Of a stretch of 12,544 nt of DNA, positions 1 through 6,699 are shown one piece after another. A program made the position numbers and the translations under genes. The notes below the pieces were generated by a model, which was not told the DNA's origin, did not search any database, and worked only from the letters and a program-made list of their open reading frames with translations. Position 1 is the stretch's first letter, and every line of letters starts with the position of its first letter. Origin of the DNA: an uncultured Alphaproteobacteria bacterium (GTDB taxonomy: Bacteria; Pseudomonadota; Alphaproteobacteria; Thalassobaculales; Thalassobaculaceae). The stretch is taken from positions 1-12,544 of the forward strand of contig CALIMD010000269.1 in the NCBI GenBank assembly GCA_938028645.1, written 5' to 3'.

Positions 1-882
1 AAAAGTTTCTTTATCGAGAGAAGAAACCGTATCAATTGCCCTCACCTCCGCTAAGGCATTTTCTCGAGCATTCATCCAGCGGCAAATCAACTTGGGATGA
101 TTGATAAGAAAAGGAGCCATTCCTAATCCTGTAGCATTACCGACACCAAGAGCCTTTTTTAATCGATCTTCAAATGGTCTGAAAAGAACTGGATTTTTAT
201 GATAGGCCACATGTTCAACCCAATCAAAACTGAAACAACGAGCCAAATAAACACATAGCATTTCAGGTTGAAAAGGAAGATTGAAAAGGTTTTGTCGGCG
301 AATATTCGCTAGGTCTGATAGCCCAAACTTTCCATTGCCATATACTGCCGTTGTTCGAATAAGGTATCCAACCTTCATTAATTGTTCTGGATCTGGCTGC
401 AGACCCGTTGCAAGTTTATCTGCAACATAGTCAAATAATCTCACACTTTTATTTGCTCGACTTAAAACAAATTCTTTCGGGGTAAAACGTCCCATCTCCT
501 GCAATGGCACATTACATCGAAGTTTTTCTAAATATTCACTTTCAGGTTCCTCGCAGGTAAGCGTAAAAGTAGCGTCCCACTTTTCGGCGATCACCCTATC
601 TGTTCGCTCTTCCGAGGATAGATGTTGCGCAAATACAACGAACCAAAGATGTCTGTTTTTAGTGTCTATTTTGTATACAGCCGTTCCAACCCCATTTTCA
701 TCAAGATCGAAACTGATTTTCTTTATACCCCATTCTTCCCGCCTCATACGCCGTATAAGCGTTCGCGAAAAACTCAATCTATTTGGATAAAGAGCCCCAA
801 GTCTGGAGAGATTCATTAGCTCCTGCGCCGAACGACGTGGCTTCAAATCCGATTGTTTTTCCGATACGTAAGGGCAGGTCAT
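1..882 (-). CDS. Conserved-looking protein of unknown function, C-terminus cut by the window edge
   Basis: An open frame of 294 codons runs from an ATG at 882 to base 1 without a stop, so the protein continues beyond the left edge. I do not recognise the family. The visible part looks soluble, with no signal peptide or membrane segment. The N-terminal 50 residues are rich in Arg and Lys. Residues 55-110 look like alternating beta strands. Near 246-257 there is a glycine-rich stretch (GVGNATGLGMAP) followed by an Asn-His-Pro, the most motif-like part. Its ATG overlaps the stop of the upstream M19-like gene as ATGA, and there is no good Shine-Dalgarno just before it, so translation is probably coupled to that gene. 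Operon membership suggests a shared pathway, but no function is assigned. That it is a real gene is fairly sure: it is long, has protein-like composition, and is coupled to its neighbour. Confidence 0.85.
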   Translation of the reverse strand, partial: MTCPYVSEKQSDLKPRRSAQELMNLSRLGALYPNRLSFSRTLIRRMRREEWGIKKISFDLDENGVGTAVYKIDTKNRHLWFVVFAQHLSSEERTDRVIAEKWDATFTLTCEEPESEYLEKLRCNVPLQEMGRFTPKEFVLSRANKSVRLFDYVADKLATGLQPDPEQLMKVGYLIRTTAVYGNGKFGLSDLANIRRQNLFNLPFQPEMLCVYLARCFSFDWVEHVAYHKNPVLFRPFEDRLKKALGVGNATGLGMAPFLINHPKLICRWMNARENALAEVRAIDTVSSLDKETF

Positions 883-1877
883 TTTGCTTTGAAAGAGGAT
901 TCAAAAAATTGAAGCCAATTTAAACCCATAATTTTTTCTACATCTTCTGCCGTGAAGCCGAAGTTTTTTAGGCCTGTCGCTATATTTGCAAAGTCACTGT
1001 TCCCTCTGAACCAGCTTACAGGCTCTGGCCAGCCCGCGTTGCTCGAAGAACCTTCACCGAAGTCCATTTCCTTACTCCATCGGCCATTGCGCATCCACTC
1101 GACAACTTCGTTTCTGTGACCTTGGACAAGATCAGAACCAATTCCGACTCTATCAATACCCATTATATCCGCCGCATTTGCTATCATTTCACAGAATTCA
1201 TTAAGACTGCATTGGGGGCCATTTTTTAGGTGAAACGGATACATTGAGAAACCCAGCATGCCACCACTTTCTGCCAAGGCTTTGATTAGTTCGTCTGACT
1301 TGTTTCTCAAAGCCGGATGCCATGACTTAAGATTAGCGTGTGTCACCGTAATCGGCCGCTCTGATATTTCTATGGCATCAAATGTCGATTTCTCTCCAGA
1401 ATGGGACATATCCACCACCATCCCCACTCTATTCATTTCCTTGATAACTTGGCGTCCAAAACGTGTAACCCCTGAATCTTCATTTTCATAGCAACCCGTA
1501 GCACAAACACTTTGATTGTTGTAAGTGAGTTGCATGAAGCGCACACCAAGAGTGTACATGATTTCTACTAAATCGATATCTTCTTCAATTGGTGAGCAAT
1601 GTTGAAACGCAAAGGTAATGGCCGTTTTATTTAGGGATTTGGCTAGACGAACATCATCTGCGGTCCTCGCTTGCATAATAAGATCGCCATTCTGCTCAAA
1701 CAGTCTATTCCACTTTCCAATTTCTGATAAGGTTTCCCTTGCAGATTCCCAATAGACCAAAGTTACATTGACGCAAGTGACACCACCATTACGCATTTCT
1801 TCAAAGATGGCGCGATCCCACTTTGCATATTGAGCTCCATCTATAATGAATCCATCGTATGATTTGGCATCGGGCAT
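879..1877 (-). CDS. Membrane dipeptidase-like protein (peptidase M19 family) with altered metal-binding site
   Basis: A 332-residue protein of the M19 renal-dipeptidase fold, a TIM-barrel metallohydrolase family that normally cleaves dipeptides with two zinc ions. Numbered from the ATG at 1877, visible family landmarks are VxGMxxDxSH ending at His159, THAN with His180, the Arg-Asn pair at 191-192, and GIGSD with Asp249. The N-terminal HxD motif is not intact: Ile11 stands where His is expected, although Asp13 remains. The usual bridging Glu appears replaced by Gln92 in a Phe-Gln-His segment. Similar substitutions occur, from memory, in M19-like proteins beside dimethylglycine catabolism genes in Pseudomonas, so the activity may not be simple dipeptide hydrolysis. 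There is no signal peptide. I chose 1877 because GGAG sits 6 nt before it; an in-frame ATG at 1889 has no such site. It is first gene of an operon with the unknown left-edge gene. Confidence 0.88.
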   Translation of the reverse strand: MPDAKSYDGFIIDGAQYAKWDRAIFEEMRNGGVTCVNVTLVYWESARETLSEIGKWNRLFEQNGDLIMQARTADDVRLAKSLNKTAITFAFQHCSPIEEDIDLVEIMYTLGVRFMQLTYNNQSVCATGCYENEDSGVTRFGRQVIKEMNRVGMVVDMSHSGEKSTFDAIEISERPITVTHANLKSWHPALRNKSDELIKALAESGGMLGFSMYPFHLKNGPQCSLNEFCEMIANAADIMGIDRVGIGSDLVQGHRNEVVEWMRNGRWSKEMDFGEGSSSNAGWPEPVSWFRGNSDFANIATGLKNFGFTAEDVEKIMGLNWLQFFESSFKAK

Positions 1878-1883
1878 TAACAG

Positions 1884-1887
1884 CTCC
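1884..1887 (-). promoter_or_regulatory. Shine-Dalgarno deciding the start of the M19-like gene
   Basis: GGAG lies 6 nt before the ATG at 1877. It overlaps the first codons that would be read from the alternative ATG at 1889, which itself has only pyrimidine-rich sequence upstream. Confidence 0.6.
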
Positions 1888-1912
1888 ATTAGAGAGAACT
1901 AAATAGGCATTA

Positions 1913-1927
1913 GTCTTACACTAAGAC
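1913..1927. promoter_or_regulatory. Perfect 6-bp dyad, candidate operator for the M19-like operon
   Basis: GTCTTA and TAAGAC flank a 3-nt centre, forming a 15-bp palindrome about 35 nt upstream of the preferred start of the M19-like gene. It falls between that gene and the terminator of the upstream hydroxylase, where the operon promoter must lie. The GT...AC ends are compatible with a GntR-type operator, but the site could equally be a small RNA hairpin in the leader. Confidence 0.35.
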
Positions 1928-1930
1928 CCT

Positions 1931-1966
1931 TAAAAACATAAAACACCTATCAGCTGCTGTTTTATG
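1931..1966 (-). terminator. Rho-independent terminator of the hydroxylase gene
   Basis: On the minus strand CATAAAACA (1966-1958) and TGTTTTATG (1945-1937) form a perfect 9-bp stem around a 12-nt loop, followed directly by TTTTT (1936-1932). The hairpin begins 18 nt after the hydroxylase stop codon. The stem is AT-rich, so efficiency may be moderate. Confidence 0.65.
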
Positions 1967-1984
1967 AAAGATCTTATGATAAAC

Positions 1985-2755
1985 TTACTCCGTCGGCACT
2001 GGACCAGACGACGCCTCTGGAGGTGTCCGCGGTTTAGAGCGAAGACCTTCTTTCAAGTGTTTTGTGTTATAGCCATTAAAAATATGACCTAGAAGTCCCC
2101 TCTTCAGATCAGATGTACCAAATAACCAATCGGCTATAGGGAATGTTAGGTTCATATTCACTTCCATCATAAGGGATCTATTATGATGAGCCGTATGATG
2201 TCGTCTCAAAGTATTTATAAATGGCATATATCGCACAAAGCGGTTTTCATCTACATGGCAACAAAAGTGCATAAATTCATATGTCAGATACATACCTGTG
2301 GTTGAACAGATGAAAAGCCATCCAACATTGCTACCAAACAAATAACCAAAAACGGCAACGCCTGGTAATGACATCATTATAAATATGACTAGTGCATAGG
2401 GTGGGAAAACAGTGACACGCCAATCTTCCTGCCCCCGAAAGCGTATTTCCTCATCTGTAAAGAATTTGTGATGATTAAGTGTATGACGCTCGTAGATGGC
2501 GCGAAGACCAAAGAAATTAATTCTATTGTGCATAACGTATTTGTGCAGAAACCATTCAAAAATATTAGACAAAACAATAGTGATAGGAATTACCAACCAT
2601 TCATACCACTGGACTGATGCTATGTGTTGAATATAAACCCACATCGCTGTAATACCGATTGCATAGACGACTGCTATATGAACGTAACCATTGTACCACC
2701 CGTCTATTTTAGCTCTGTACTCATTTCGAAATAAGGTTTGTTGTTCACCCATCAT
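1985..2755 (-). CDS. Sterol desaturase / fatty acid hydroxylase superfamily protein (membrane di-iron)
   Basis: A 256-residue integral membrane protein carrying the histidine clusters that hold a di-iron centre in this superfamily: His71-x4-His76, His91-x3-His95-His96, His163-x3-His167 and His186-His187-x2-His190-His191. These enzymes use O2 and electrons to hydroxylate or desaturate lipid-like substrates in the membrane. Hydrophobic segments lie at roughly 26-42, 53-70, 118-140 and 143-162. The last 16 residues form a proline-rich tail. All metal-ligand motifs are present, so an active enzyme is expected. The substrate cannot be told from sequence; a fatty acid, sterol, carotenoid or ornithine lipid are all seen in the superfamily. 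GGAG lies 8 nt before the ATG at 2755. The gene appears monocistronic, with its own promoter and terminator. Confidence 0.9.
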   Translation of the reverse strand: MMGEQQTLFRNEYRAKIDGWYNGYVHIAVVYAIGITAMWVYIQHIASVQWYEWLVIPITIVLSNIFEWFLHKYVMHNRINFFGLRAIYERHTLNHHKFFTDEEIRFRGQEDWRVTVFPPYALVIFIMMSLPGVAVFGYLFGSNVGWLFICSTTGMYLTYEFMHFCCHVDENRFVRYMPFINTLRRHHTAHHNRSLMMEVNMNLTFPIADWLFGTSDLKRGLLGHIFNGYNTKHLKEGLRSKPRTPPEASSGPVPTE

Positions 2756-2825
2756 TGTGAGCTCTCCATATTTTTGATTTGATTTTGCTAAAAGGCTACC
2801 TTGTTAATCACAACTTCTGTCTCAA

Positions 2826-2855
2826 AATATAAAATTTCCACCTACATGCCGTCAA
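2826..2855 (-). promoter_or_regulatory. Candidate sigma70 promoter of the hydroxylase gene
   Basis: On the minus strand a -35 box TTGACG (2855-2850) and a -10 box TATATT (2831-2826) are separated by 18 nt. Each box matches five of six consensus bases. Transcription would start about 65 nt before the ATG at 2755. Confidence 0.5.
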
Positions 2856-2870
2856 CAAATAAGTATTTGT
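2855..2870. promoter_or_regulatory. Palindrome abutting the -35 box, candidate operator
   Basis: ACAAATA and TATTTGT form a perfect 7-bp dyad around a 2-nt centre, directly upstream of and touching the -35 box of the candidate hydroxylase promoter. The position suits an activator or repressor site. Confidence 0.4.
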
Positions 2871-2872
2871 CT

Positions 2873-2903
2873 ATTAAAGGATCGCATATGCTGGGCCTTT
2901 AAT
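2873..2903. repeat. Inverted repeat with an inner palindrome upstream of the hydroxylase promoter
   Basis: ATTAAAGG (2873-2880) and CCTTTAAT (2896-2903) form a perfect 8-bp inverted repeat. Its 15-nt spacer contains the 8-bp palindrome GCATATGC (2884-2891), almost concentric with the outer repeat. It is not followed by a T-run on either strand, so it is not an obvious terminator. Confidence 0.45.
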
Positions 2904-3010
2904 TTCAGAAAAAATATCTTTACTCAAGAAAAACATTATCCGTTTGAGAATGCTTCCTTCATTATTTGAAAAAGTAAATTAGTTATCCCTAGACATATTT
3001 TTCTAAACCT

Positions 3011-3041
3011 AAAAAGAAAGCGCCGTTGGGGCGCTTTCTTT
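3011..3041 (-). terminator. Strong Rho-independent terminator of the TRAP operon
   Basis: A perfect 12-bp stem (3041-3030 with 3024-3013) closes a 5-nt loop. It has a GC-rich core (GGCGC) and, on the minus strand, a T-rich 3' side continuing into TTTTT. It begins 22 nt after the dctM stop. The A/T symmetry of the stem could give some termination on the plus strand as well. Confidence 0.88.
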
Positions 3042-3063
3042 ATACGCTGTTTCTTATTTTCTC

Positions 3064-4404
3064 TTAATATGGGGTTCCTCTAGCCACTCTCTCAAATAAG
3101 AGTTCTGGAAGTTTCAAAGCCAGATCAGGAAACGCCATGATCAACCCCAAACAAATAAACTCTAATGCTATGAACGGTAAAACCCCTTTATACATATCAA
3201 CTAAACGTATTTCTGGAGGACTTATCCCTCGAAGGTAAAAAATGGCAGGGGCCATAGGCGGAGTAAGATAGCTTGTTTGGATAACAACAAGAAACATAAT
3301 GCAGAACCAGACATCATCCACACCCATAGCCCGCAGGACTGCCACAGAAACGGGGATAATGATCAGAATTATCGAGATTAAGTCTAATACAAAACCTGCT
3401 ATAAAAGCGATAAGCATCAATATCAACATCGTTGCCCATGGACCAAGTTGTGCAGCCTCTAATAGATTTTGAACCGCACTGATACCACCCAGAGCGACAA
3501 ACACGCCGGCAAACATTACCCCACCTAATAAAATAGTAAGGATCATAGCCGTTATCTGAAGAGTTTTGAAAAAAGCTTCTTGCATGATGCCAAGATTGAA
3601 AGAACCATAAAATATCGTCATTAATACAGTTCCGATAGCACCCATAGCCGCAGCTTCAGTTGGCGTTGCCCAACCTAGCATTATGGTTCCAAGTACAGCG
3701 AAAATCAAAATTAACGGCGGAACAAGAGCCGTAGCTGTTATGATTATTTTTTGTATGAAGGATGGATCGTTTTCGTCTGGCGGTAAACTAGGGCCATCCT
3801 GTGGTCGAATTATACACCTCACAACGATATAAACTATGTAAAGACCAGCAAGCATCAGTCCCGGAATTAACATTCCAACAAAAAGATCGCCTACAGAAAC
3901 ATCTGCGACTGGTCCTAGAATAACGACAACTACCGAAGGTGGAATAATTGTTCCTAATGACCCACCAGCACAAATAGTTCCGGAAATAAGCCCTTTATCA
4001 TAAGCATAACGGAGCATGACTGGAATAGCCAATAATCCAACGACGGATTCGGTGGCGCCAACTACACCACTCGCAGCAGCAAAAACCACACACAATAGAA
4101 CTGTGCCAACTGCCAATCCACCAGGCAGACGTCTCGTCCACAGATGAATCGCCTCAAATAATTTTTCAGCAATTCCTGCTCGTTCCAACATAGTTCCCAT
4201 GAAAATAAACAATGGTACCGCAGCTAAAACATAGTAGGATGCGACGTCGTCAACCTTGGCTACAAGCTGATGCACTAACGCATCACCAAAGCGATAGTAA
4301 CCAAAAAAAACAGCCACCCCCATAAGAGAAAACGCCACTGGGAATCCGATAAAAATACAGATCATCAGTGCAGGAAACATTAGAAGGCCAATACTTAGGG
4401 TCAT
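3064..4404 (-). CDS. dctM: TRAP transporter large permease subunit (DctM family)
   Basis: A 446-residue, very hydrophobic protein with the features of the large membrane subunit of tripartite ATP-independent periplasmic transporters, which use a sodium gradient to import organic acids. Landmarks are PLFIFMG at 64-70, a GGSLGTIIPPS loop at 147-157, the conserved TPTEAAA at 247-253, and LTPPMAP at 380-386. A hydrophilic loop near 200-217 separates the two halves. From memory the sequence resembles the FcbT3-like branch labelled mannitol/chloroaromatic, which hints at an aromatic or hydroxylated acid substrate, but this is weak. AAGGAG lies 8 nt before the ATG. The start overlaps the dctQ stop as ATGA, so the two permease genes are coupled. 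The terminator follows directly. No substrate-binding protein gene is adjacent. Confidence 0.95.
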   Translation of the reverse strand: MTLSIGLLMFPALMICIFIGFPVAFSLMGVAVFFGYYRFGDALVHQLVAKVDDVASYYVLAAVPLFIFMGTMLERAGIAEKLFEAIHLWTRRLPGGLAVGTVLLCVVFAAASGVVGATESVVGLLAIPVMLRYAYDKGLISGTICAGGSLGTIIPPSVVVVILGPVADVSVGDLFVGMLIPGLMLAGLYIVYIVVRCIIRPQDGPSLPPDENDPSFIQKIIITATALVPPLILIFAVLGTIMLGWATPTEAAAMGAIGTVLMTIFYGSFNLGIMQEAFFKTLQITAMILTILLGGVMFAGVFVALGGISAVQNLLEAAQLGPWATMLILMLIAFIAGFVLDLISIILIIIPVSVAVLRAMGVDDVWFCIMFLVVIQTSYLTPPMAPAIFYLRGISPPEIRLVDMYKGVLPFIALEFICLGLIMAFPDLALKLPELLFERVARGTPY

Positions 4405-4943
4405 CCTGTGCTCTCCTTCAATGCTACAAATCCATATTGTTCAATATCGATTCCTCGTAATATCATATAATTTTTTATGAGTTCGGATATGGCTTGCAAA
4501 GTAAGCGAGGCATAGCCTATCACCCAGACAACGCGAAATGGCCAAATTATGGGATTCCACGAGGATTCACCCGAAACCTCGTTAGAAACATATGCTTCTA
4601 TGGCATACTCATAGAGGCCAAAGGTTACCCAAAGTGCTCCTGGGATTAATAGAATCAGATACCCTAGCAAATTAACAAGCGCTTTACGTTTATTGGACAT
4701 GCTGTCATACAAAAAATCGACCCTGATATGCCCACCTTGCTTTAAACAATATCCCATGCCGAACATATAACACGTGCCTGCCAACATGTAGCCGATTTCA
4801 TATGCCCAAAAGGTCGGGGCATCAAAAAGTTTTCGCGCAAATACCTCGTATACCATCGATAAAATTAAAGGAAGCATAACCCATGCACCAATAAAACCAA
4901 CGACACCTGATATCCGCTCAATAAAACGAACAATAGCGACCAT
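4401..4943 (-). CDS. dctQ: TRAP transporter small permease subunit (DctQ family)
   Basis: A 180-residue protein with four hydrophobic segments, near 12-31, 47-66, 90-110 and 136-155, as expected for the small membrane subunit of a TRAP transporter. The family signature is clear: VYEVFARKLFDAPTFW at 31-46, a Glu at 49 in the next segment, and GGHIRVD at 70-76. The longest open frame starts at a TTG (4967). I prefer the ATG at 4943, because AAGGA lies 6 nt upstream of it and the extra residues are only a Lys-rich run encoded by the ribosome-binding-site region. The protein pairs with the downstream DctM through the 4-bp overlap. It is the first gene of the two-gene operon. Confidence 0.93.
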   Translation of the reverse strand: MVAIVRFIERISGVVGFIGAWVMLPLILSMVYEVFARKLFDAPTFWAYEIGYMLAGTCYMFGMGYCLKQGGHIRVDFLYDSMSNKRKALVNLLGYLILLIPGALWVTFGLYEYAIEAYVSNEVSGESSWNPIIWPFRVVWVIGYASLTLQAISELIKNYMILRGIDIEQYGFVALKESTG

Positions 4944-4949
4944 TATTAA

Positions 4950-4954
4950 TCCTT
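4950..4954 (-). promoter_or_regulatory. Shine-Dalgarno deciding the dctQ start
   Basis: AAGGA lies 6 nt before the ATG at 4943. It supports that start over the in-frame TTG at 4967. Confidence 0.65.
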
Positions 4955-5010
4955 TTCTTTTTCCCAAAGCTTTCCATACTTTTAAAATGAATGCTTCAGT
5001 TCAACTCCCT

Positions 5011-5040
5011 ATAATAACCTACGAAGTGTTCAAACAACAA
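5011..5040 (-). promoter_or_regulatory. Possible promoter of dctQM
   Basis: On the minus strand TTGTTG (5040-5035) and TATTAT (5016-5011) are 18 nt apart, giving a leader of roughly 60 nt before the dctQ ATG. The boxes are imperfect and the region is AT-rich, so a chance match is possible. Confidence 0.3.
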
Positions 5041-5078
5041 AGTTATCCGCATTATGTCGTAATTGAACAAAACTCTTC

Positions 5079-5177
5079 TTAAATCCGATATTCAATGAGA
5101 TTATATATTCCCTTTTTAAAACCTACATCAACTATCTGATCCCAGATAATACTGCCTTGTGATCCAGTAATCGTCAA
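5079..5177 (-). CDS. Possible small protein of 32 residues, or a gene remnant
   Basis: A TTG-started frame of 32 codons ending in TAA lies between livF and dctQ on their strand. It has AGGAG 7 nt upstream, a better ribosome binding site than expected by chance. The peptide is mixed-composition and protein-like (for example IIWDQIVDVGF, then a Lys-Lys-Gly and a C-terminal IEYRI), not the low-complexity output typical of an AT-rich spacer. I do not recognise it. It could be a genuine small protein, a remnant of a lost gene, or chance. The TTG start and short length keep confidence low. Confidence 0.27.
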   Translation of the reverse strand: MTITGSQGSIIWDQIVDVGFKKGIYNLIEYRI

Positions 5178-5249
5178 TCTCTCTCTCCTAAAGAGCAATA
5201 GCTATCAGCTGGCAGATATTAGCGTAGATAATGGTTTGGAGTATAAAGA

Positions 5250-5954
5250 CTACAAAGTCAGATATTTCTCAAATATTTCTGGGTTTTTCTGGAGGTCTTC
5301 TGGGCTCCCTGAATATTTTATTTCGCCCTTTTCCAAAATATGGCAGTAGTCACTCAAATATAGAACAAAATTGAGATTTTGTTCCGCAAGTACAATCGAT
5401 AGCCCCGAGTCTTTCAATAGTTTAACCTGATCCCTTAAATCCTCAACAACCTTTGGAGCTAACCCCTCTGATGGCTCATCTAATAACAATATGGAAGGGT
5501 TATTCATAAGGCTTCGCGCAATAGTAAGCATTTGCTGCTGACCGCCACTGAGGACACCACCTAATCGGCTTTGAATATCCCTTAAATCGGGAAACAATGC
5601 AAATACCCGCTCCTCGTCCCAACTATCGTCTTTATCTGAGTTCCTCCGAGCAATGTCTAGGTTTTCCCAGACTGATAATTGCGGGAAAATCCTCCGCTCT
5701 TCCGGAACAAATCCTACACCCAATCTCGAAATTTTGTACGCAGGCAAATTTGTTATATCAGTACCTTCAAAAACGATATTTCCAGAAGAAGCTGGCGTGA
5801 GACCTATAATAGACCGCATAGTGGTAGTTTTTCCTACTCCATTGCGACCTATCAATGAAATAACTTGGCCTGGTTCTACAGACAAACTTATACCAAATAA
5901 TACCTGACTGAGCCCATAGGATGTATGAATTGAATTAACTTCAAGCTGCGGCAT
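5250..5954 (-). CDS. livF: Branched-chain amino acid-type ABC transporter ATP-binding protein LivF
   Basis: A 234-residue ATPase that with LivG powers the LivHM channel. It shows Walker A GRNGVGKT at 36-43, a LSGGQQ signature at 135-140, Walker B ILLLDE at 155-160, and Glu-Gln-Asn at 191-193 in place of the switch histidine, as is normal for LivF. Length is typical for the family. The open frame extends to 6071, but the family N-terminus begins at the ATG at 5954, which has GGGGAG 7 nt upstream, so I use that start. It overlaps the end of livG by 14 bp, indicating coupled translation. It is the last gene of the liv operon, and no clear terminator follows. Confidence 0.95.
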   Translation of the reverse strand: MPQLEVNSIHTSYGLSQVLFGISLSVEPGQVISLIGRNGVGKTTTMRSIIGLTPASSGNIVFEGTDITNLPAYKISRLGVGFVPEERRIFPQLSVWENLDIARRNSDKDDSWDEERVFALFPDLRDIQSRLGGVLSGGQQQMLTIARSLMNNPSILLLDEPSEGLAPKVVEDLRDQVKLLKDSGLSIVLAEQNLNFVLYLSDYCHILEKGEIKYSGSPEDLQKNPEIFEKYLTL

Positions 5955-6696
5955 CGTCAGACTCCCCAAGATAGACCCGTCGTACTTCTGGATCACTCCG
6001 AACGGCATCTGGAGCCCCTGATGCGATGATCTCACCATGGTGCAAAACCGAAATACGGTCAGCAATTCCAAAAACTACACTCATATCATGTTCGGTGAAT
6101 AAGAGTGTCAACTTACGTGCTCTTGCTATCTCATCCACTAATGCTATCGCCACTGATGTTTCTTGAGGAGACATTCCCGCTGTTGGCTCATCCAGAAGCA
6201 AAACGGTTGGATTTTCAGCCAAAGAGATGGCAAGCTCTAGTTGTTTTTGCTTTCCGTATGCTAATTCACCGGCTATTTCAGCAAATTCATTCTCTAAGCC
6301 AACAAGTTCAAGAAGCTCAGCAGTTTCTTCTCGATTTTGTGCCGCGCCTGGAGAAAAAAAATTAAAATGTTTATTGTCTCGAGCTATAAGCGACGTTTGA
6401 ATATTCTCAAAAACGGTCATCCTAGGAAAAATATTGATTCTTTGGAAGGATCGCGCCAAACCAAGTTTTACAATTTTGTGAGGCGCCAGTGCCGTTATTG
6501 TTTTATCTTTAAACGACACATCTCCTTGACTCGGTTTAAGGTGCCCTGTGATTAAGTTAAAGAAGGTCGTTTTTCCAGCACCGTTAGGACCAATAATCGC
6601 ATGTTTTTCACCGTCTTCCAGTGAAAAGTTGACATTATTGATTGCAACAAAGCCCCCAAAATCTATCGTCAGATTACTAATATTAAGGACCGTCAT
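5941..6696 (-). CDS. livG: Branched-chain amino acid-type ABC transporter ATP-binding protein LivG
   Basis: A 251-residue ABC ATPase, partner of LivF on the cytoplasmic face of the importer. Visible motifs are Walker A GPNGAGKTT at 36-44, the Q-loop Gln85 in SFQR, a LivG-style signature LAYGKQKQLE at 145-154, Walker B VLLLDE at 165-170, and the switch His203 in TEHD. The signature has YGKQ where most ABC proteins have SGGQ; departures from SGGQ such as YGQQ are usual in LivG. Length matches the family. The start at 6696 is 3 nt beyond the livM stop, and GGAGG lies 10 nt upstream inside the end of livM, again suggesting coupling. Confidence 0.95.
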   Translation of the reverse strand: MTVLNISNLTIDFGGFVAINNVNFSLEDGEKHAIIGPNGAGKTTFFNLITGHLKPSQGDVSFKDKTITALAPHKIVKLGLARSFQRINIFPRMTVFENIQTSLIARDNKHFNFFSPGAAQNREETAELLELVGLENEFAEIAGELAYGKQKQLELAISLAENPTVLLLDEPTAGMSPQETSVAIALVDEIARARKLTLLFTEHDMSVVFGIADRISVLHHGEIIASGAPDAVRSDPEVRRVYLGESDDAAA

Positions 6697-6699
6697 CGG

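Larger units (their letters stand above)
2756..3063. other. Intergenic region of 308 bp with regulatory sites, no gene seen
   Basis: This gap between the TRAP operon and the hydroxylase gene holds, in minus-strand transcription order, the TRAP terminator (3041-3011), a nested palindrome (2903-2873), a second palindrome (2870-2855), a good sigma70-like promoter (2855-2826) and the hydroxylase leader with its Shine-Dalgarno. I found only open frames of about 20 codons or fewer without convincing ribosome binding sites. Confidence 0.6.
4944..5249. other. Intergenic region of 306 bp between livF and dctQ
   Basis: Both flanking genes are on the minus strand. The gap holds a possible 32-codon open frame (5177-5079), a weak 6-bp hairpin inside it (TATCTG/CAGATA, 5133-5148, no T-run), and a possible promoter for dctQM (5040-5011). 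I see no convincing terminator after livF, so read-through into the TRAP genes is possible. Confidence 0.5.

Noticed and set aside
622..819. Plus-strand open frame of 65 codons
   Set aside because: It lies wholly antisense to the long left-edge gene (1-882 minus), has skewed low-complexity composition and no convincing ribosome binding site.
2893..2960. Roughly 20-codon minus-strand frame (MFFLSKDIF...) in the gap downstream of the TRAP terminator
   Set aside because: It is very short, lacks a good ribosome binding site, and sits in the palindrome-rich regulatory gap.
1947..5215. Shared 10-mer CTATCAGCTG near 1948 and 5202
   Set aside because: Only two copies, one inside a terminator loop and one in a spacer; this is likely chance with a CAGCTG core and not a defined repeat.
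5955..6071. N-terminal extension of livF by 39 codons
   Set aside because: It overlaps livG, does not match the LivF family N-terminus, and the ATG at 5954 has a strong Shine-Dalgarno.
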